Assembly: GCF_040549045.1 (NCBI RefSeq)
Contig: NZ_JBEWTB010000002.1
Span: 4,576,501-4,640,500 of the forward strand
Length of the DNA: 64,000 nucleotides
Reading direction: 5' to 3'
Source: Endozoicomonas sp. NE40
GTDB taxonomy: Bacteria; Pseudomonadota; Gammaproteobacteria; Pseudomonadales; Endozoicomonadaceae
A model generated the notes under the pieces. It was given only the letters and a program-made list of their open reading frames with translations. It had not been told where the DNA came from and searched no databases. A program made the position numbers and the translations under genes. Positions 44,031 to 53,046 of this stretch are shown here, piece by piece. Numbering within the stretch: position 1 is the first letter of the stretch; each line of letters begins with the position of its first letter.

Positions 44031-44303
44031 TTACTTAATGGCTTCCTTAAGTTTGTTGCCCGGTTTAAATTGGGGCATTTTACAGGCGGGAATATGAATC
44101 TCCTGACCCGTTTGAGGATTTCTTCCTTTTCGGGCTGCCCGGTCCGTCACTGAAAATGTACCAAAACCAATCAGCTGCAGGGCGTTTCCCATAGAAAGGG
44201 AGTCCTGAGTTTGATGTATAAAGGTATTGACGACCAGTTCTGCTTTATTTTTTGATAAACCAGACCGGTCGGCTACCTGTTCAACAAGTTCTTTCTTGTT
44301 CAT
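44031..44303 (-). CDS. HU-family DNA-binding protein
   Basis: Nucleoid protein of the HU/IHF family; 90 residues from ATG 44303, the exact family length. MNKKELVEQVADRSGLSKNKAE, the arm GFGTFSVTDRAARKGRNPQTG and the closing FKPGNKLKEAI are clear. A longer frame to 44339 is possible but unneeded. It lies downstream of the adhesin gene on the same strand, separated by a strong hairpin; it may be an extra HU copy rather than the main HupA/B. Confidence 0.93.
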   Translation of the reverse strand: MNKKELVEQVADRSGLSKNKAELVVNTFIHQTQDSLSMGNALQLIGFGTFSVTDRAARKGRNPQTGQEIHIPACKMPQFKPGNKLKEAIK

Positions 44304-44343
44304 GTTCAAGCTCGGATTTATTACCTGTGAGTGGAACAAGAAT

Positions 44344-44376
44344 CCCGGGTTATAAGCAAGAAAGTTATAACCCGGG
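44344..44376. terminator. Strong hairpin downstream of the adhesin gene
   Basis: Perfect 12-bp arms CCCGGGTTATAA (44344-44355) and TTATAACCCGGG (44365-44376) with a 9-nt loop. On the minus strand a T-containing stretch follows. Likely terminator of the adhesin operon before the HU gene. Confidence 0.75.
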
Positions 44377-44407
44377 GACCAGAATTCCTGATTAAGCAGG
44401 AATAGAA

Positions 44408-47400
44408 TTAAGTATGTTGATAATAAGTGATCTGACCATCCAGGCTAAGAGCAATCGCAGGGTTATTATCAACGGTATTGATAGTGACCAGAGGATCATT
44501 TGTACAATCAGGGTCTTTTATTTTGCAAGGATCCTGAAGTTGAACCTGATTTTCAGTACCTTGCTGCGCTGAGCCTTCGCTCATAAGCTTGAGCAGCTTA
44601 CCGCTCATATCAGACTCCTGCGTTAGTGTTTTAAGTTCCTCCCGCAGGCCATTCAAGTCTATGATCGAATAATATTTAATATCATAGCCATTGATGACGG
44701 TGCCTGGTTCAGTGACAAGATGCCGGTCTTCCAAAATGCAGTTTGGATCGCCTTCAGAAGGAGAGTAAGACTGCTCTTTTCCAACACCAAAACTGATGCC
44801 GCTGCCCAATGGGGAAGCTGATGAGTCAAATTTAATGATGCCGTCAGGCATTGAAACGTCTTTACCTGTTACCCTGACAAGATCGGATACTGTACGGTCG
44901 AAGTGCAACTCAAACTTATGTGTAGCTTCAGGATCAGCAGGTTTTACCGTCAGTGTTGCAAGGTTTTCAGCACTGACGTGGTCTAACTTGTAAACATTAA
45001 CATCGCCAGCGACAGACTTATCCAGAGGGTCAAGGTCCGTACCCTTGTACCTAACGGTAAAGCTTGTACCCAGCGAGTTTTTTGAAGCATCAGGCTTGAG
45101 TTGCAGGTATAGAGAGCAGTGGGGTGTCAGCCTGGTCTCCATTATATTGTTAATCATAAGGCCAGCAGGAAATTCATCCTTGTAGTAGCAAGGACCTGGA
45201 TTAGGACAGCCCCAGTGAACATGAGCATAAGCTAATGATTCATAGGGTGTCTCCATTTTGATTGGATAGGCTGTAAAGTTATCCAGAACCGCATCCAGAT
45301 ACTCAACCTGATCAGGACTGTTAGATTTCGTGACACCACCCAGAAGCTCTACGGGATACTCACTGACCGGTGAGCCTAGAATCATCCCATGTATACTTTG
45401 TGCCTCTTTGCCTGTAACTGAGCTTCCATCCTTGGAAATATCAGACTGCTTACCATCAATTAACATACGATAAGTCGACGTACTCTGATCCACCAGAGTA
45501 CGACTGATGCAAACTGAATGCCATTGACCATCTGCAACGACAGGTTCGGCAAAGAGACCACTGTTGTGATCAGCGATGCCAATTTGTCCTTTCTCGTTAA
45601 ATGCGCCAAACAGATGAGTTTTGGCGCCTGTGTTCGATGTTTCGTCGTAGTACCCGGCAAGGGATGGGAATAGTTGATTGCCTGTCGAGGCTTTTGCTGA
45701 AGTTTTAATGTCAAAACAGATCGTATAACTATCGTTAAACAGATCTTTGAAGTCCTGGATTTGTAAAGCTCCCTTGCCAAGTTGCAAACCAGAACCTAAA
45801 GACCCCTGTACTTGATTAATAGAACCTGAGATTTTTGCTTGAGCAGGGTAAGTTTGTGAAACAAGAGTATCTTGCCCGGGCCGAATATTATCAAAGGTGT
45901 AATGGAGTGATGGTGTTTCTACGCCAATGAAAACTTCTTCATTATGCTCCAGTCCTTCGGCTTTGAATCGAATTGTAGCAAGCTTCATATGCTCACTGGA
46001 GAGGTCAATCTTTAAATTGCCTTTTTTTGTATAGTCGAGGGGTTGTTCAAGAATAGCCTTGCCACTGGCATCAAGCTTAATCGTTTTAATGTAAGGTCTG
46101 TCTTGAACTTTCCGGGTCTTACCTTTGATGGTGACTATGTCAGAATCGAGAGTAACATGAACCTTGGCATTCGGCTGAACTGGAGAAGTGAGTTCAACTT
46201 TCCATGGTGTCAGGCCGTCTTTGTCATTGCATTTGCCGCTGCATTTTGCGGCATACATAACGATGTGGTGACCATAAACGCCGGCACCACTCAGAGCCTT
46301 CAGGTTTCCAATATTACTATCTCTGTCGCCATCAACAATCAAATTTTCCTGAAGTTCCGGAACATTGGATAACAGCTTGGCATCTAGTGCTTTTGCTGCA
46401 TCGTCCATTGCATAAAGGTTGACTTTCACCTCCTGTTTAAGCAAGAGATTGTTAATCTCAAGGCTCCATTCATGGTTTTTTGCTCTACCTGTAATTATGC
46501 CGTTGTTTTTATCAATCGTATTAACATGATCACCCGTCAGCTTAAGCTGCACCCTGCCTCTTGGAAGAGGGTGAGTACCTTTTAGCACAATAGACTTGGT
46601 GTCCGTGTTTAGAGCAGAGGTCACCGCAAAATCATAAGTATCAGGTGTCGTATAGCTTTCATCCAGAAAGCTGGTGTTTTTCAGTACGTCGGTAGCGGAC
46701 AGGTGAAGCTGATAGGTTTGGCCGGGCTTCAGGCTATCAATCTGGACACTGAAAATACCGTTGCTGATGATGCCGGTAAAGGGCTTTTGAATACCTGGCA
46801 CCTGCACGGTCACACTGCCTTTGGGCTCGGGGTGTCCGTCCTGGTCGAGCGCCTTACCGGTCAGGGTGCAGGTACCGGCAGTCAGCTGGAAGCCCGGGTC
46901 AATGGTTAGCTCTGGTCCGGTATGGTCGACGGTGATCGCCGTATCGGGCAGTTGCTTGTCCTGGTAGCCTGGCGCGCTGGCTGTGAATGACGCGGTGTAC
47001 TGGCCTTCGTTCACCGGCTCACTGATGGTGAAGAGACCTTTGCTGTCAGCCTTGACCTGATTAGTGACTGGCTGGCCGGTGGCGGGTGTCAGGGTCAGGG
47101 TGACCGTGGCGTCAGCCGTTGCAGAGCCTTTCCATTGCAGAGTGTCTTTGCTGGTGAGGCTGTCAGGCTCCTCAGAGAATTGCAGGTTGGTGACTGGCTG
47201 GGACGGTGTGGTGTAACTGGTGTCCAGTGGCTGACCGGTGTTCTTCAGTTCGTCGGTCGCGCTCAGGCTGAGTTTATAGGTCTGAGCGTGCTTCAGGCCA
47301 TCAATCTGGACATTGAAAATACCGTTGCTGATGGTGCCGGTAAAGGATTGTTGAATAGCTGGCACCTGCACGGTCACACTGCCTTTGGGCTCGGGGTGAC

Positions 47401-49708
47401 CGTCCTGGTCGAGCGCCTTACCGGTCAGGGTGCAGGTACCGGCCGTCAGCTGGAAGCCCGGGTCAATGGTCAGCTCTGGTCCGGTCTGGTCGACGGTGAT
47501 CGCCGTATCGGGTAGTTGCTTGTCCTGGTAGCCTGGCGCGCTGGCTGTGAATGACGCGGTGTACTGGCCTTCGTTCACCGGCTCACTGATGGTGAAGAGA
47601 CCTTTGCTGTCAGCCTTGACCTGATTAGTGACTGGCTGGCCGGTGGCGGGTGTCAGGGTCAGGGTGACCGTGGCGTCAGCCGTTGCAGAGCCTTTCCATT
47701 GCAGAGTGTCTTTGCTGGTGAGGCTGTCAGGCTCCTCAGAGAATTGCAGGTTGGTGACTGGCTGGGACGGTGTGGTGTAACTGGTGTCCAGTGGCTGACC
47801 GGTGTTCTTCAGTTCGTCGGTCGCGCTCAGGCTGAGTTTATAGGTCTGAGCGTGCTTCAGGCCATCAATCTGGACATTGAAAATACCGTTGCTGATGGTG
47901 CCGGTAAAGGATTGTTGAATAGCTGGCACCTGCACGTTCACACTGCCTTTGGGCTCGGGGTGACCGTCCTGGTCGAGCGCCTTACCGGTCAGGGTGCAGG
48001 TACCGGCAGTCAGCTGGAAGCCCGGGTCAATGGTTAGCTCTGGTCCGGTATGGTCGACGGTGATCGCCGTATCGGGCAGTTGCTTGTCCTGGTAGCCTGG
48101 CGCGCTGGCTGTGAATGACGCGGTGTACTGGCCTTCGTTCACCGGCTCACTGATGGTGAAGAGACCTTTGCTGTCAGCCTTGACCTGATTAGTGACTGGC
48201 TGGCCGGTGGCGGGTGTCAGGGTCAGGGTGACCGTGGCGTCAGCCGTTGCAGAGCCTTTCCATTGCAGAGTGTCTTTGCTGGTGAGGCTGTCAGGCTCCT
48301 CAGAGAATTGCAGGTTGGTGACTGGCTGGGACGGTGTGGTGTAACTGGTGTCCAGTGGCTGACCGGTGTTCTTCAGTTCGTCGGTCGCGCTCAGGCTGAG
48401 TTTATAGGTCTGAGCGTGCTTCAGGCCATCAATCTGGACATTGAAAATACCGTTGCTGATGGTGCCGGTAAAGGATTGTTGAATAGCTGGCACCTGCACG
48501 GTCACACTGCCTTTGGGCTCGGGGTGACCGTCCTGGTCGAGCGCCTTACCGGTCAGGGTGCAGGTACCGGCCGTCAGCTGGAAGCCCGGGTCAATGGTCA
48601 GCTCTGGGCCGGTATGGTCGACGGTGATATCTTTGTCGGGCAGGATATTGGCCTTATGCCCAGGAGCGGAGGCCATGAACCTAACGGTATGGCTGCCTTC
48701 GGTCACCTTCTCGCTTAAGGCGAAGAAGCCACTGGTATCGGCCGTGACATCTTTGCTGACATAGTTGCCAGAGGGGGTTTTAATAATCAGGTCGATCGTG
48801 GCTCCGGGCGTGGTTTTACCTTCCCATTCCAAGGTGTCGTTGTTGGTGAGACTGTCTGGCTCCTTAGAGAATTGCAGGGCAGTGACCGGCAAGGGAGGAA
48901 TTGAGAGTACTTCGAGTTGAGTGGTGCCCGCATTACTCAGGTCGTCGCTGCCGGTGATCTCGGCATTATAGGTATGGTTTGGGGCTAGATTGATCAGCTC
49001 GACGCTGAAATGACCGCCTTTAATCGAACCGGGATATGACTGTCCACTATCGAGTTTCACAACCACACTGCCCACAGGCTCCGGCTTACCGAGATGATCG
49101 GTTGCGGTACCGGTCATGGTGCAGGTGCCTGCCGTGGGCTTGAAGCCGGGGTCGACCTGCAACACAGGGCCGGTGCGATCAACAGTGACATTGCTGCCAG
49201 CCAGGCTTGCATCCTGATACCCGCTGGCTGTGGCGGTCAGGGTAGTACTGTAGCTACCTTCAATCAGTTTCAAAGCTATGGTAAAGAAGCCCTGATCATC
49301 TGCATCAACGGTTTGCTCAACAAGATCGCCTTTAGTGGTGGCCAGAGTCAGGGTCACCTTGGCATTGGGGGCTGCACCAGAACCTTTCCACTCGGTCAGG
49401 ATTAGATTTGTACGTTCTCCCGGAGCTTCATCAATGGTCAGTTGCATGTCAGGCATTGCAACTGTAAATGAATCCTGCTCTATCGCTGTGCCTGGCAGCC
49501 CGGTCTGGGTTCCTGTGAATGTTACTGTATGTCGTCCGAAGTCGAATACTTCGCTGAACTGATAGCTCCAGGTGTCATCATCCTGAACAGTAATGGTGTC
49601 TGTTTTACCAGCAAAGCTGATTTCCAGCTTACCTTCGTGGGGGAAGGTGCCTGTCCATTCCGGATTGGCATTGGTCGATGAATCGTCCGGGCGGTTTTGA
49701 ATGATCAA
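44408..49708 (-). CDS. Giant surface adhesin, C-terminal part (frameshifted gene)
   Basis: 1766 codons from TTG 49708, but the frame is open further upstream to the junction near 49978 and continues the previous ORF, so TTG is probably not a true start. It consists of Ig-like repeats of about 93 residues in pairs (VDxTGPxLxxDPGFxxTAGTC ... EPDSLTxxDTLxWxG ... VTEGSHTVRF type), including three almost identical 188-residue units. A LamG-like (concanavalin-type) domain follows at about residues 1225-1440 (LHYTFDNI, DGQWHSVCISR), then a final region with Cys pairs. No GGxGxD RTX repeats were seen at the C-terminus. Likely exported by the type I system encoded just upstream. Confidence 0.85.
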   Translation of the reverse strand: MIIQNRPDDSSTNANPEWTGTFPHEGKLEISFAGKTDTITVQDDDTWSYQFSEVFDFGRHTVTFTGTQTGLPGTAIEQDSFTVAMPDMQLTIDEAPGERTNLILTEWKGSGAAPNAKVTLTLATTKGDLVEQTVDADDQGFFTIALKLIEGSYSTTLTATASGYQDASLAGSNVTVDRTGPVLQVDPGFKPTAGTCTMTGTATDHLGKPEPVGSVVVKLDSGQSYPGSIKGGHFSVELINLAPNHTYNAEITGSDDLSNAGTTQLEVLSIPPLPVTALQFSKEPDSLTNNDTLEWEGKTTPGATIDLIIKTPSGNYVSKDVTADTSGFFALSEKVTEGSHTVRFMASAPGHKANILPDKDITVDHTGPELTIDPGFQLTAGTCTLTGKALDQDGHPEPKGSVTVQVPAIQQSFTGTISNGIFNVQIDGLKHAQTYKLSLSATDELKNTGQPLDTSYTTPSQPVTNLQFSEEPDSLTSKDTLQWKGSATADATVTLTLTPATGQPVTNQVKADSKGLFTISEPVNEGQYTASFTASAPGYQDKQLPDTAITVDHTGPELTIDPGFQLTAGTCTLTGKALDQDGHPEPKGSVNVQVPAIQQSFTGTISNGIFNVQIDGLKHAQTYKLSLSATDELKNTGQPLDTSYTTPSQPVTNLQFSEEPDSLTSKDTLQWKGSATADATVTLTLTPATGQPVTNQVKADSKGLFTISEPVNEGQYTASFTASAPGYQDKQLPDTAITVDQTGPELTIDPGFQLTAGTCTLTGKALDQDGHPEPKGSVTVQVPAIQQSFTGTISNGIFNVQIDGLKHAQTYKLSLSATDELKNTGQPLDTSYTTPSQPVTNLQFSEEPDSLTSKDTLQWKGSATADATVTLTLTPATGQPVTNQVKADSKGLFTISEPVNEGQYTASFTASAPGYQDKQLPDTAITVDHTGPELTIDPGFQLTAGTCTLTGKALDQDGHPEPKGSVTVQVPGIQKPFTGIISNGIFSVQIDSLKPGQTYQLHLSATDVLKNTSFLDESYTTPDTYDFAVTSALNTDTKSIVLKGTHPLPRGRVQLKLTGDHVNTIDKNNGIITGRAKNHEWSLEINNLLLKQEVKVNLYAMDDAAKALDAKLLSNVPELQENLIVDGDRDSNIGNLKALSGAGVYGHHIVMYAAKCSGKCNDKDGLTPWKVELTSPVQPNAKVHVTLDSDIVTIKGKTRKVQDRPYIKTIKLDASGKAILEQPLDYTKKGNLKIDLSSEHMKLATIRFKAEGLEHNEEVFIGVETPSLHYTFDNIRPGQDTLVSQTYPAQAKISGSINQVQGSLGSGLQLGKGALQIQDFKDLFNDSYTICFDIKTSAKASTGNQLFPSLAGYYDETSNTGAKTHLFGAFNEKGQIGIADHNSGLFAEPVVADGQWHSVCISRTLVDQSTSTYRMLIDGKQSDISKDGSSVTGKEAQSIHGMILGSPVSEYPVELLGGVTKSNSPDQVEYLDAVLDNFTAYPIKMETPYESLAYAHVHWGCPNPGPCYYKDEFPAGLMINNIMETRLTPHCSLYLQLKPDASKNSLGTSFTVRYKGTDLDPLDKSVAGDVNVYKLDHVSAENLATLTVKPADPEATHKFELHFDRTVSDLVRVTGKDVSMPDGIIKFDSSASPLGSGISFGVGKEQSYSPSEGDPNCILEDRHLVTEPGTVINGYDIKYYSIIDLNGLREELKTLTQESDMSGKLLKLMSEGSAQQGTENQVQLQDPCKIKDPDCTNDPLVTINTVDNNPAIALSLDGQITYYQHT
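46921..48612 (-). repeat. Three near-identical 564-bp tandem repeats in the adhesin gene
   Basis: Units 46921-47484, 47485-48048 and 48049-48612 differ at only a few bases (for example TATGG/TCTGG at the unit start and CACGG/CACGT). Each codes for 188 residues, two Ig-like domains. A diverged fourth unit of 561 bp lies at 48613-49173 and a partial, altered unit follows at the other end (below 46921). Such identity implies recent duplication or gene conversion, and the true copy number may differ from the assembly. Confidence 0.92.
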
Positions 49709-49958
49709 CTCAGGTTGCAGAGGCTGATATTCGAAAGTGTAGTCCTGAGGATTACTGGCATTACCGGCAACATCAACAGCGCTAACTTCAGCCCGGTACT
49801 GGCCTTGCTCGGGTACAGTCGCTGTCGCCTTGAAAACTCCGTTTTCTACTGTTGCAGTTGTGGAAACACTGATCCCTGGTTTGAAAACATTGACGAGTTT
49901 GATTGAGACAGTGCTGCCGTTTTCGTCGCATTGACCAGTAAAACTGACGTCAGGGTCT

Positions 49959-51473
49959 TTATAGATGCTTTGAAGGCGGGTCCAGGCTGATAATTGCAGG
50001 CGTGGTATCGAGTGTTATCGTTTCTTCTACTGTGTCGGACTCACCTTCATTGTTGGTATAGATGGTTTTTAGCTGGCAGGTATAGGCATTGTCTCCAGCC
50101 AGTGTAATTGGGAACTCTGCCAGGCCGTCCTTATTGACCGTTGATTTAACGTCTATACCCAGAATGGTAAGAACAACCGTTGCATCCGGTTGAGACTTCA
50201 CGGTAAGCAACAGGTCTTCTGAGCTGGTTATGGTGTCAGAGTCGCTGATGCCGGTATCTGGCTGGATTTTAAAATCATAAGGGGTGGACTGAACCAGCAG
50301 TTTTGCTGTTTTATGTACTTCGACACCGGCAACGCTGACCGATGATGCGCTGAATTCTGTTAGTCCATCGTTCAGGTTTGCGACAGCCTGTGACCATGTT
50401 CCTTTGTCATCAGCGGTGACTTCCCAGTGGTTATCACCCTGAGTCAGTGTGAATGTCAGGCCGGGGGTTGCTGTACCTGTGATGACTGCTGCTTTGTTAT
50501 AAGTGACAAAGTTATAGTTGTCATCACTGGCTGGGTTATCGAATTCCAGAGCAGGAGCTCGGGAGTCAACCTCCACAGTAAAGGCGGAAGATGGTGCGCT
50601 GGTACCACTGCCACTGGAGGCTGTGGCCGTTAATGTAAAACTGCCGTCTTTCCCGGTATTCCACCGGGTTGACCACTGCCCCTGACTGGATACCTGAATT
50701 CCTTCTTTTATCACCGCACCATCGCAGAGCAGAATGACATGAGTACCAGCCGGGGCTGAACCACTGATGGTCAGTTCTTTTTCTAAGGTGATATTGTCAT
50801 CACCTGAACCTGTATTGGGTGCAAAGGATGTGATATCTGGTGCGGCTGGGGGTAAAGGTGTCTCATCTGGCGCAACCGGTTCATGGCTGTGCTCAAAGGC
50901 GACTGTTTCACCGGCAGAGGGTAATAGATCCTCAGTTTCTGTTGTTGAGGCCCTGATGGCGTCACTTCTGGTGGCAACCTCTTCTGCCATTTTGGTCACA
51001 ATTTCTGTGGCGTCAGGCTGGGGGTTTTCTCCCCTGTCTGCATGCACAATTTCAGGGGGTTCCGATATGCCCTGTTTGGCAGACGTTGGAGAGGGCATCG
51101 ATGCGTCTGAACGGGCAACAGGCTTTGCCAGTGGCTGCTGGGCAGGCGTTGCCTCAGAGGAGCTGTCAGGGGTGGTTGTGATCTGTTCAGCCGCTTCAAC
51201 CAGATTTTTTATTCCGGGATCCAGTGTCGCATCAGATGATTCTGTCAGTGCATTGCTGAGGCTGGCTTCACCCTGGCTTTCATACTTCAGGGTCTTGTTT
51301 GCCTGCTTAAAGACAATTTGGCCGCCATCACCGACGATAATTCTGGCGTCGGCAGGTATTTTATCGCCTTTCTTAAGCTTAATGTCATTACCGGCCTGAT
51401 CCTTGATAGTGACATCACCTTTGACGCCAACGAAGAAAACCGGTGCATTTTGTGGATTATAAACTGGGGCCAT
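49959..51473 (-). CDS. Giant surface adhesin, N-terminal part (LapA-like start, frameshifted)
   Basis: 504 residues from ATG 51473 (GAGG 6 nt upstream; TTG 51488 is an alternative). The first 75 residues (FFVGVKGDVTIKDQAG, LKKGDKIPADARIIVGDGG, IVFKQANKTLKYES) resemble the N-terminal module of LapA-type adhesins that holds the protein at the outer membrane. A long Ser/Thr/Glu/Pro-rich linker (about 90-225) precedes Ig-like domains (ITLEKELTISGSAPAGTHV and on). The frame ends at TAA 49959 in the middle of an Ig-like domain, directly after ITLDTTPAIISLD. Dropping one base from the GGG at 49978-49980 joins it to the C-terminal part without a stop. Confidence 0.85.
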   Translation of the reverse strand: MAPVYNPQNAPVFFVGVKGDVTIKDQAGNDIKLKKGDKIPADARIIVGDGGQIVFKQANKTLKYESQGEASLSNALTESSDATLDPGIKNLVEAAEQITTTPDSSSEATPAQQPLAKPVARSDASMPSPTSAKQGISEPPEIVHADRGENPQPDATEIVTKMAEEVATRSDAIRASTTETEDLLPSAGETVAFEHSHEPVAPDETPLPPAAPDITSFAPNTGSGDDNITLEKELTISGSAPAGTHVILLCDGAVIKEGIQVSSQGQWSTRWNTGKDGSFTLTATASSGSGTSAPSSAFTVEVDSRAPALEFDNPASDDNYNFVTYNKAAVITGTATPGLTFTLTQGDNHWEVTADDKGTWSQAVANLNDGLTEFSASSVSVAGVEVHKTAKLLVQSTPYDFKIQPDTGISDSDTITSSEDLLLTVKSQPDATVVLTILGIDVKSTVNKDGLAEFPITLAGDNAYTCQLKTIYTNNEGESDTVEETITLDTTPAIISLDPPSKHL

Positions 51474-51675
51474 TTTAAACCTCGACAATCATTAAACTGC
51501 TGACAACTTCATGTCAAAATTCTTATCTGGCTGATGAATCAGTATTGTTCATCATGCCTGTTTTTTCTGAAATTTCGTTCAGGCACCCTACCGTTGTACT
51601 GATGCAAAGTAGCGATGCAGGTGTATCTGAGCACACTGCATACCTTGACAGGTTGTTGCTCAGATATTGCCCGGA

Positions 51676-53046
51676 TCAGGGTTCCCTCATGGCATTCTTC
51701 CTGGCACGAATAATTGGCTTCAGTATGTAGTCCAGCACCGACTTCTTTCCGGTCAGAATATCCACACTGGTCTGCATTCCCGGAATGATCGGCAGTGGTT
51801 TTTCGGAGCTGCCAAGGTGGCTTTTTTCCGTTCTGACCCGAACAATATAGAAGCTCTGGCCGTTTTCGTCCTGAATCGTATCGGCGCTGATGTGTTCGAC
51901 CTGTCCTCTGAGGCTGCCGTAGACCGCAAAATCATAAGCTGTAACCTTGACAATGGCGGGCTGACCCAGTCGCAGAAAAGCAATATCCTTCGGGCGGATC
52001 TGCGCTTCGATCAATAGCTGGTCCTGAAGCGGAACCACTTCCATTAACTCCATGCCGGGCTGTACAACACCACCCAGGGTATTGGAGTTGATCTTTTTCA
52101 CGGTACCTTCGACCGGTGAGCGCACCAGGGTTCGGTTGACCCGGTCTTTCTGAGCCGTCAGATGTTCTTCCAGCTGGGCCATGCGGATACCGTTTTCCTT
52201 CAACTCGTGCAGGGCTTTCTGGCGGAAGTTCAGTTGCAGCTCCGGTTCTCGCTGCTGAGCTGCCTGTAACGCCGACTCCAGTCTTGGAATAGCCAGCCTG
52301 GCACCGTCAAGGTCACCGGCCAGTTCGTTCACTCTCTGTTCCAGTCGCAGAAGCTCGACTTCTGAAACGGCTCCCTGTCTGGCCAGTGGTCGGGTGAGTT
52401 CGAGTTCACGACTGGCCAGCTTCAGGCTGTTTTTCAGGTGTTTTTCCCTGGAGCGCATTTCACTCAGTTCCTGACGGCTCTGATTAACCTTTTCTTCCGC
52501 AATCGTCAGTTCAGTCTGCAGAGTTTGCAGACGGTTATTAAACAGGTTGGTTTCCCGGATGATGTCCTTATCCTGATCTTTAACATCGTCGCCAAAAGAC
52601 AGGTCGGTACCATCGCTTTCACTGCGCAGGCGATAAGCGGTCGCTTTAAGGCTGGAATATTCGACTTCAGATTCCCTGAACACAGACAGAAAGCGCGTGT
52701 TGTCCAGTTGCATCAGTGACTGGTCTGCTTTAACCCGGTCGCCTTCACTGACGAAAATATCCGAGATGATGCCGCCTTCCAGGTTTTGAATAACCTGTAC
52801 CCTTGAAGAAGGCACCACTTTGCCGACACCCCGGGCAATTTCATCCAGTTTGGCAAACCCTGCCCAGATCAGAAAAATCATCACGGTGGCCATGCACAGG
52901 TAAATGAGTGCGCGCCCGCCTCTGGGTGACTGGGTCAGGATGGCAGCACTGGTGTCTGGCATGTAGTCCATGGACAACTGTTGCTGACGGTAGTGGCTGA
53001 TACTTCCCAGAAAACGCTGCCATGCGGTTCTCAGTTTGTTGTTCAT
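51676..53046 (-). CDS. Type I secretion membrane fusion protein (HlyD/LapC-like)
   Basis: 456 residues. A single membrane helix at about 47-66 (RALIYLCMATVMIFLIWAGF), then the RVQVIQNLEGGIISDIFVSEGDRV lipoyl part, long coiled coils (about 120-280), the second lipoyl half LVRSPVEGTVKKINSNTLGGVV and a beta-barrel. This is the adaptor linking the ABC exporter to an outer-membrane channel. Its start overlaps the stop of the ABC gene by 4 bp (ATGA). The adhesin gene follows after about 200 bp. Confidence 0.94.
   Translation of the reverse strand: MNNKLRTAWQRFLGSISHYRQQQLSMDYMPDTSAAILTQSPRGGRALIYLCMATVMIFLIWAGFAKLDEIARGVGKVVPSSRVQVIQNLEGGIISDIFVSEGDRVKADQSLMQLDNTRFLSVFRESEVEYSSLKATAYRLRSESDGTDLSFGDDVKDQDKDIIRETNLFNNRLQTLQTELTIAEEKVNQSRQELSEMRSREKHLKNSLKLASRELELTRPLARQGAVSEVELLRLEQRVNELAGDLDGARLAIPRLESALQAAQQREPELQLNFRQKALHELKENGIRMAQLEEHLTAQKDRVNRTLVRSPVEGTVKKINSNTLGGVVQPGMELMEVVPLQDQLLIEAQIRPKDIAFLRLGQPAIVKVTAYDFAVYGSLRGQVEHISADTIQDENGQSFYIVRVRTEKSHLGSSEKPLPIIPGMQTSVDILTGKKSVLDYILKPIIRARKNAMREP

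Noticed and set aside
47135..48718. Three similar plus-strand frames beginning QSVFAGEAVRLL
   Set aside because: They recur every 564 bp only because they are the reverse of the adhesin repeats.
49706..49708. TTG 49708 as a true start of a separate adhesin gene
   Set aside because: The frame is open and domain-like for about 270 bp further upstream, with no ribosome site at 49708.
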